Position numbers and translations under genes: made by a program. Positions 17,637 through 20,554 of a stretch of 20,554 nucleotides of DNA are shown here, piece by piece; position 1 is the stretch's first letter, and the number at the start of each line of letters is the position of its first letter. The stretch is from Chromera velia (Eukaryota > Sar > Chromeraceae). The notes below the pieces were generated by a model that worked only from the letters and a program-made list of their open reading frames with translations, was not told where the DNA came from and did no database searches. The stretch spans positions 1 through 20,554 of the forward strand of contig JAHBMJ010000325.1 of the NCBI GenBank assembly GCA_018398765.1, written 5' to 3'.

Positions 17637-19145
17637 ATGAAGGCAAAGAGGTTTTGGATTCTTGTCTGTTCTCTCTGCAACACGGCACAAGGGTCAGCGG
17701 CCGCTGTGTTGCATAACCGCTACGCCGCTGTCATAGACGCTGGGAGCACAGGAACACGGCTCCATGTGTTTGCTTACCATTGGAACCCGGCCTTATGTGA
17801 AGGCCATGGTGCCGTGGAAGTTGCGGTACCAGACAAAAACAAGAAGGTCTACCCTGGCCTTTCGTCATTCACCCAAAAGGTTTCTGAGGTGCCAGACTAC
17901 CTCGACAGACTCCGTGTCTTTCTCGACGGAGAAGTGCCAAAAGGGATGAGGGCAAGCACCCCCCTGTTCTTTAGGGCGACTGCGGGGATTCGAAATCTTC
18001 CGCGGACGGTGGCGAAGAGAATTTTACAGAGTGTACAGGAGTCACTGCAGAGCTGGGGGTACTTGTTCGAGACCAGTTGGGCGAGGGTGATGGGGGGGAA
18101 AGAGGAGGGAGTGTTGGGGTGGCTTGTTTTGAATGAGCTTCTGGGAACGTTTCCGCATGAGAGTTTGTTGGTGGGGGGAGGGGGGTCCTCAGTGGATCCT
18201 GATTTAGAGGGGAAAAGACAAAGGGCCAGTTTGTTTGAGGTGGGGGGGGCATCGGCACAGGTGGTAGTAGAGTTGTCCTCACTGAGTGCCCCTGCTCAGG
18301 TAAGGTCGGACTCAGCTCTCGAAAAGGAGGGGAGCGGACAGTCACCTGCAAACGGGCGAGGGGAAGACAATTTCGGGGAGAGAACTTCAAGAACACCCCC
18401 AGTATCTGCCAACCGACTTTTGCGGTTCTGTGGGAGGGAATACCATCTTCATGCGTTCAGCTTCCTTGGACTGGGTCGTCAGTTGTCGCTAGAAAACTTG
18501 ATTCTCCGAGAAGCCGCTGCTGTCCTTGATCCTTTTTCGCCTCCCCAAAAGAGGAGACGGAGGGAGCAGGACAGACAGAAGGACAGAGAGACGGAGAAAG
18601 AAGGACTGTCGGCGGTTCCTGTCGCATGTCTACAGAGGGGGGCGTCAATGGTTGTAGGGCACTCTGAAGTTTCAGATGCGCCGTCACGCGCTCCTCCAGT
18701 CCCCGCCTCTGTAGAGCCTCCAGGCTTTCTGACTGCCGTTCCTCTTCCTGTAGAGAAAGAAAAAGGAGCATCCGCTTCTTCTCCTTCAACTCCGTGCGAA
18801 CGTTCTGCTCTGTGGTGTAACTTTCCGGGAACAGAGGAGGAGCGTATCCTAGTGGAGGGTGACGGAGACGGGGAGGGATTGGAGGACGGAGACGCCGAGA
18901 CGGAATCCTTCGACTCGACTCAGGGAGGGGAGGGGATGAGGGTGTGGGGGCCCGGGTCTGGGGTCTCTCCAAGGGGACAATCCGGTTTGAGGGCAAACGA
19001 GAGCGCGAGCAATGCAATGAGCACGACCTCTAAGTCTCTAGTGGTGGTGCGAACTGTTGAAGCATTCGGCACTGGCAAGCTTGACTCGTGCCTAAATTCC
19101 GTTGCCTCCAACGTCCTCGACTATTTGCCTCCTCTGCCTCCAGAG
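17637..19145 (+). CDS. Apyrase exon 1
   Basis: 503 complete codons from ATG to GAG, then donor CAGAG/GTCAGT (C at +3). The frame runs on 24 codons into the intron before a TGA. It holds ACR1-4 and the long Ser/Pro/Glu/Asp insertion, part of which (QDRQKDRETEKE) is written in CAGACAGA-like DNA, meaning a microsatellite has been taken into coding sequence. Confidence 0.85.
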
Positions 19146-20373
19146 GTCAGTCGGTCGATCGATCGATCAGCTGTGACTGCTGTGTACCGGAATGTGCAAG
19201 CAAGCTTGACTGACTGACCGACTGGACAGCTCGCTCTTGTATCATGGTTGATTGGTAGGGACTGTTCTGCTCCTCCCTCCCTGCATACGGTGAGCCGGTC
19301 AAGAGTGGCAGGGACAGTTTACGCCAAGCACAGTGGACACTTGACTCAGCAATCATGTCGAAAAGCAGCGAAACAGACAGAGGAGTCCCTGAAAGAATGG
19401 ATGTTTCACTCTGCAGCCCCCTTCCATGCCATACAATGGCAGGCAGGTAGCTGTGCGTCCGCGATGTTTGCAGACAGGCACGGGAAATTCGCCTCCGCTT
19501 TCTAGCTCTTAGAAGAGGGGATTCGATCCCATTTCTTTTCTAGCTGCGCGTTTCGGCAGGCGGCCTGCTGCATGGTTCAGGAGAAAGAACCAACTAGAAC
19601 CAATGAACCCGGAATTTCCTGCTATTTCATTTGTGAATGGTAAGGGGGGAAGAAAGAAAATCAATTTAAGAAGCTGCCCCCCTCTCCCCCTCCCTGCCTC
19701 CCTCTCTCCGCGTCTGTCTGTCTGCTGTCTGCAGGTAAGGAGAAGACTTGCAGAGGCCCCGCTTTACTGCACTGAAAATTGTCACTGGGAGAACGTGAAA
19801 ACGCGGGGGGGCGAAGCGGGTGGTGTCCTGTCGAGTGCCGACCTGCGGGAGGCTGCCAGGGCAGTATGTGGCCTCCATGTGAATGCGGTAAAGGCCAAGC
19901 TTGGAAGTGCCGCAGAGGAAGAGAGAAGTCGCACTGCGTGCTTCGGACTCTCTCTGTTTGCCGAGACCTTTACAGGTCTCCTCGGACTTCCCCCTGACTT
20001 TCAGGCAACAGCCGCGAATTCTGTGGGGGAGGCGGATCTCGGTTGGGCTGCGGGTGTTCTCCTCCTGTCTGTCCCTGAGCTGTTTCGCTCTGGTGTGTTG
20101 TCGTTGAACGAGACAGACTTTGAGGCAGTGACAGAGAAACAGAGCATACCTCTACTTCCAGCCACGGAGAAAATCTCGGAGGCTGCGCCCGCGTCTTTTG
20201 GGGCCTTTGCCAACTCTTCTTCTTCTTCTTCTGCTTCTCATATTTATTCGAGCCCCCCACGATGGGAAGATCTCGAGGGGGTTGGAGAGAGGGGGGACGA
20301 GAAAGAGAAAGAGGGGGACCTTGACAGAGAACGTCAGCAGGCCGTCCCATTGCCTCTGGCTGTTATTTCATGA
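17637..20373 (+). CDS. GDA1/CD39-family nucleoside phosphatase (apyrase), 2 exons
   Basis: The family hydrolyses nucleoside tri- and diphosphates in the ER, Golgi or outside the cell. Exons 17637-19145 and 19735-20373 give 715 residues, phase 0 at the junction. Residues 1-23 are a signal peptide (MKAKRFWILVCSLCNTAQGS). Apyrase conserved regions: ACR1 VIDAGSTGTR (32-41), ACR2 FFRATAGIRNLP (111-122), ACR3 GGKEEGVLGWLVLNELLG (153-170, with the expected Glu), ACR4 LFEVGGASAQV (199-209). Then HAFSFLGLG (272-280), VACLQRG (329-335), GTGKLDSC (478-485), CFGLSLFAETF (572-582) and DLGWAAGVLL (604-613) match later family landmarks. In ACR4 the usual Asp (DLGGAS) is Glu. A low-complexity insertion fills about 336-465 and another the C-terminus (from about 640). 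No C-terminal membrane helix is seen, so a soluble secreted or lumenal enzyme is inferred, unlike membrane-anchored CD39. Confidence 0.85.
19146..19734 (+). other. Apyrase intron
   Basis: 589 nt from GTCAGT to a TGTC-repeat acceptor ending TCTGCAG. The first exon base triplet after it is GTAAGG, which itself resembles a donor; a second AG (CTTGCAG, ending 19753) would break phase. Nothing else recognisable lies in the intron. Confidence 0.7.
19735..20373 (+). CDS. Apyrase exon 2
   Basis: 212 codons plus TGA. It encodes two closely spaced cysteines (YCTENCHWEN), the ACR5-like CFGLSLFAETFTGLLGLPPD and the final DLGWAAGVLLL. After that come Ser-rich (SSSSSSAS) and acidic tails. The end PLPLAVIS has no membrane segment or obvious retention signal. 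Confidence 0.8.
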   Translation, partial: VRRRLAEAPLYCTENCHWENVKTRGGEAGGVLSSADLREAARAVCGLHVNAVKAKLGSAAEEERSRTACFGLSLFAETFTGLLGLPPDFQATAANSVGEADLGWAAGVLLLSVPELFRSGVLSLNETDFEAVTEKQSIPLLPATEKISEAAPASFGAFANSSSSSSASHIYSSPPRWEDLEGVGERGDEKEKEGDLDRERQQAVPLPLAVIS

Positions 20374-20554
20374 CTGCGTGCATTCTCCACCGCTTGGGCG
20401 GACCCAGTCTTCTTTCTTCTTCGTTTCTTTCTTTCTTTCTTTCTTTCTACATACTTAATAATTGATGAGCAGAACAAAACCCTGTCTGTCTTCCTCGATG
20501 TCGACTGTGGACGTCGAGCAGGAAGGCTGCGTGGCCTCCCCCCCCCCCCCCTTT
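20374..20554. other. Apyrase 3' flank with TTTC repeat and poly-C
   Basis: Contains TTTC units (20424-20448), an AT-rich patch (CTTAATAATTG) that may be near the poly(A) site, and a C run at 20538-20551 at the window edge. No further gene is visible. Confidence 0.5.

Noticed and set aside
19500..19535. GGGGATTCGATCCC resembling a tRNA T-arm (B box), with TAGCTC upstream
   Set aside because: The A-box-like word is only about 15 bp away, far too close for a tRNA, and no acceptor stem can be drawn.
1..20554. CRISPR arrays, insertion sequences, prophage or bacterial operons
   Set aside because: Introns, kelch and apyrase architecture and microsatellites show eukaryotic nuclear DNA; no transposase, reverse transcriptase or integrase motif was found in any frame.

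Overview
The window is eukaryotic nuclear DNA. Coding regions are broken by GT-AG introns of about 57 to 1100 nt, genes lie far apart, and non-coding DNA is crowded with di- and tetranucleotide microsatellites (CA, GA, TTTC, TGTC, CAGA, GCAG). Conserved folds carry very long Ser/Glu/Lys/Arg-rich insertions, and the 8-mer TGCATGCA, a known ApiAP2 target in apicomplexans, is over-represented. Together these suggest an alveolate close to the apicomplexans, most likely a chromerid such as Chromera velia. The taxon is an inference from style, not from a marker gene.

Three genes can be assembled by reading splice sites and matching intron phases. (1) Minus strand, 3411 to 1505, three exons: a 306-residue predicted secreted protein with a signal peptide, eight regularly spaced cysteines and a polyproline tail; family not recognised. 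(2) Minus strand, about 16686 to 6343, about twelve exons: a kelch beta-propeller protein of about 1560 residues whose blades are interrupted by huge low-complexity insertions. The last eight exons (13754 to 6343) are phase-consistent over 4347 nt and well supported; the four N-terminal exons are tentative. (3) Plus strand, 17637 to 20373, two exons: a 715-residue GDA1/CD39-family nucleoside phosphatase (apyrase) with signal peptide and recognisable apyrase conserved regions.

Layout: 1-1504 holds no firm gene (AT-rich island, one possible exon at 296-332). 1505-3411 is the secreted-protein gene. 3412-4780 is AT-rich and empty, 4781-6342 is microsatellite-rich. 6343-16686 is the kelch gene. 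16687-17636 is a 950-bp divergent intergenic region between the kelch and apyrase genes, with two short-period tandem repeats, one TGCATGCA site and a small CxxC open frame. 17637-20373 is the apyrase gene; the rest is 3' flank.

No operon or pathway logic links the three genes. The apyrase and the 8-Cys protein both appear to enter the secretory pathway; the kelch protein looks like an intracellular scaffold. The most unusual signals are a duplicated 18-residue motif in a kelch insertion, conserved mainly at the protein level; the roughly 17-residue cysteine period of the secreted protein; and the repeated use of TGCC/TGTC microsatellites as the pyrimidine tract of splice acceptors.
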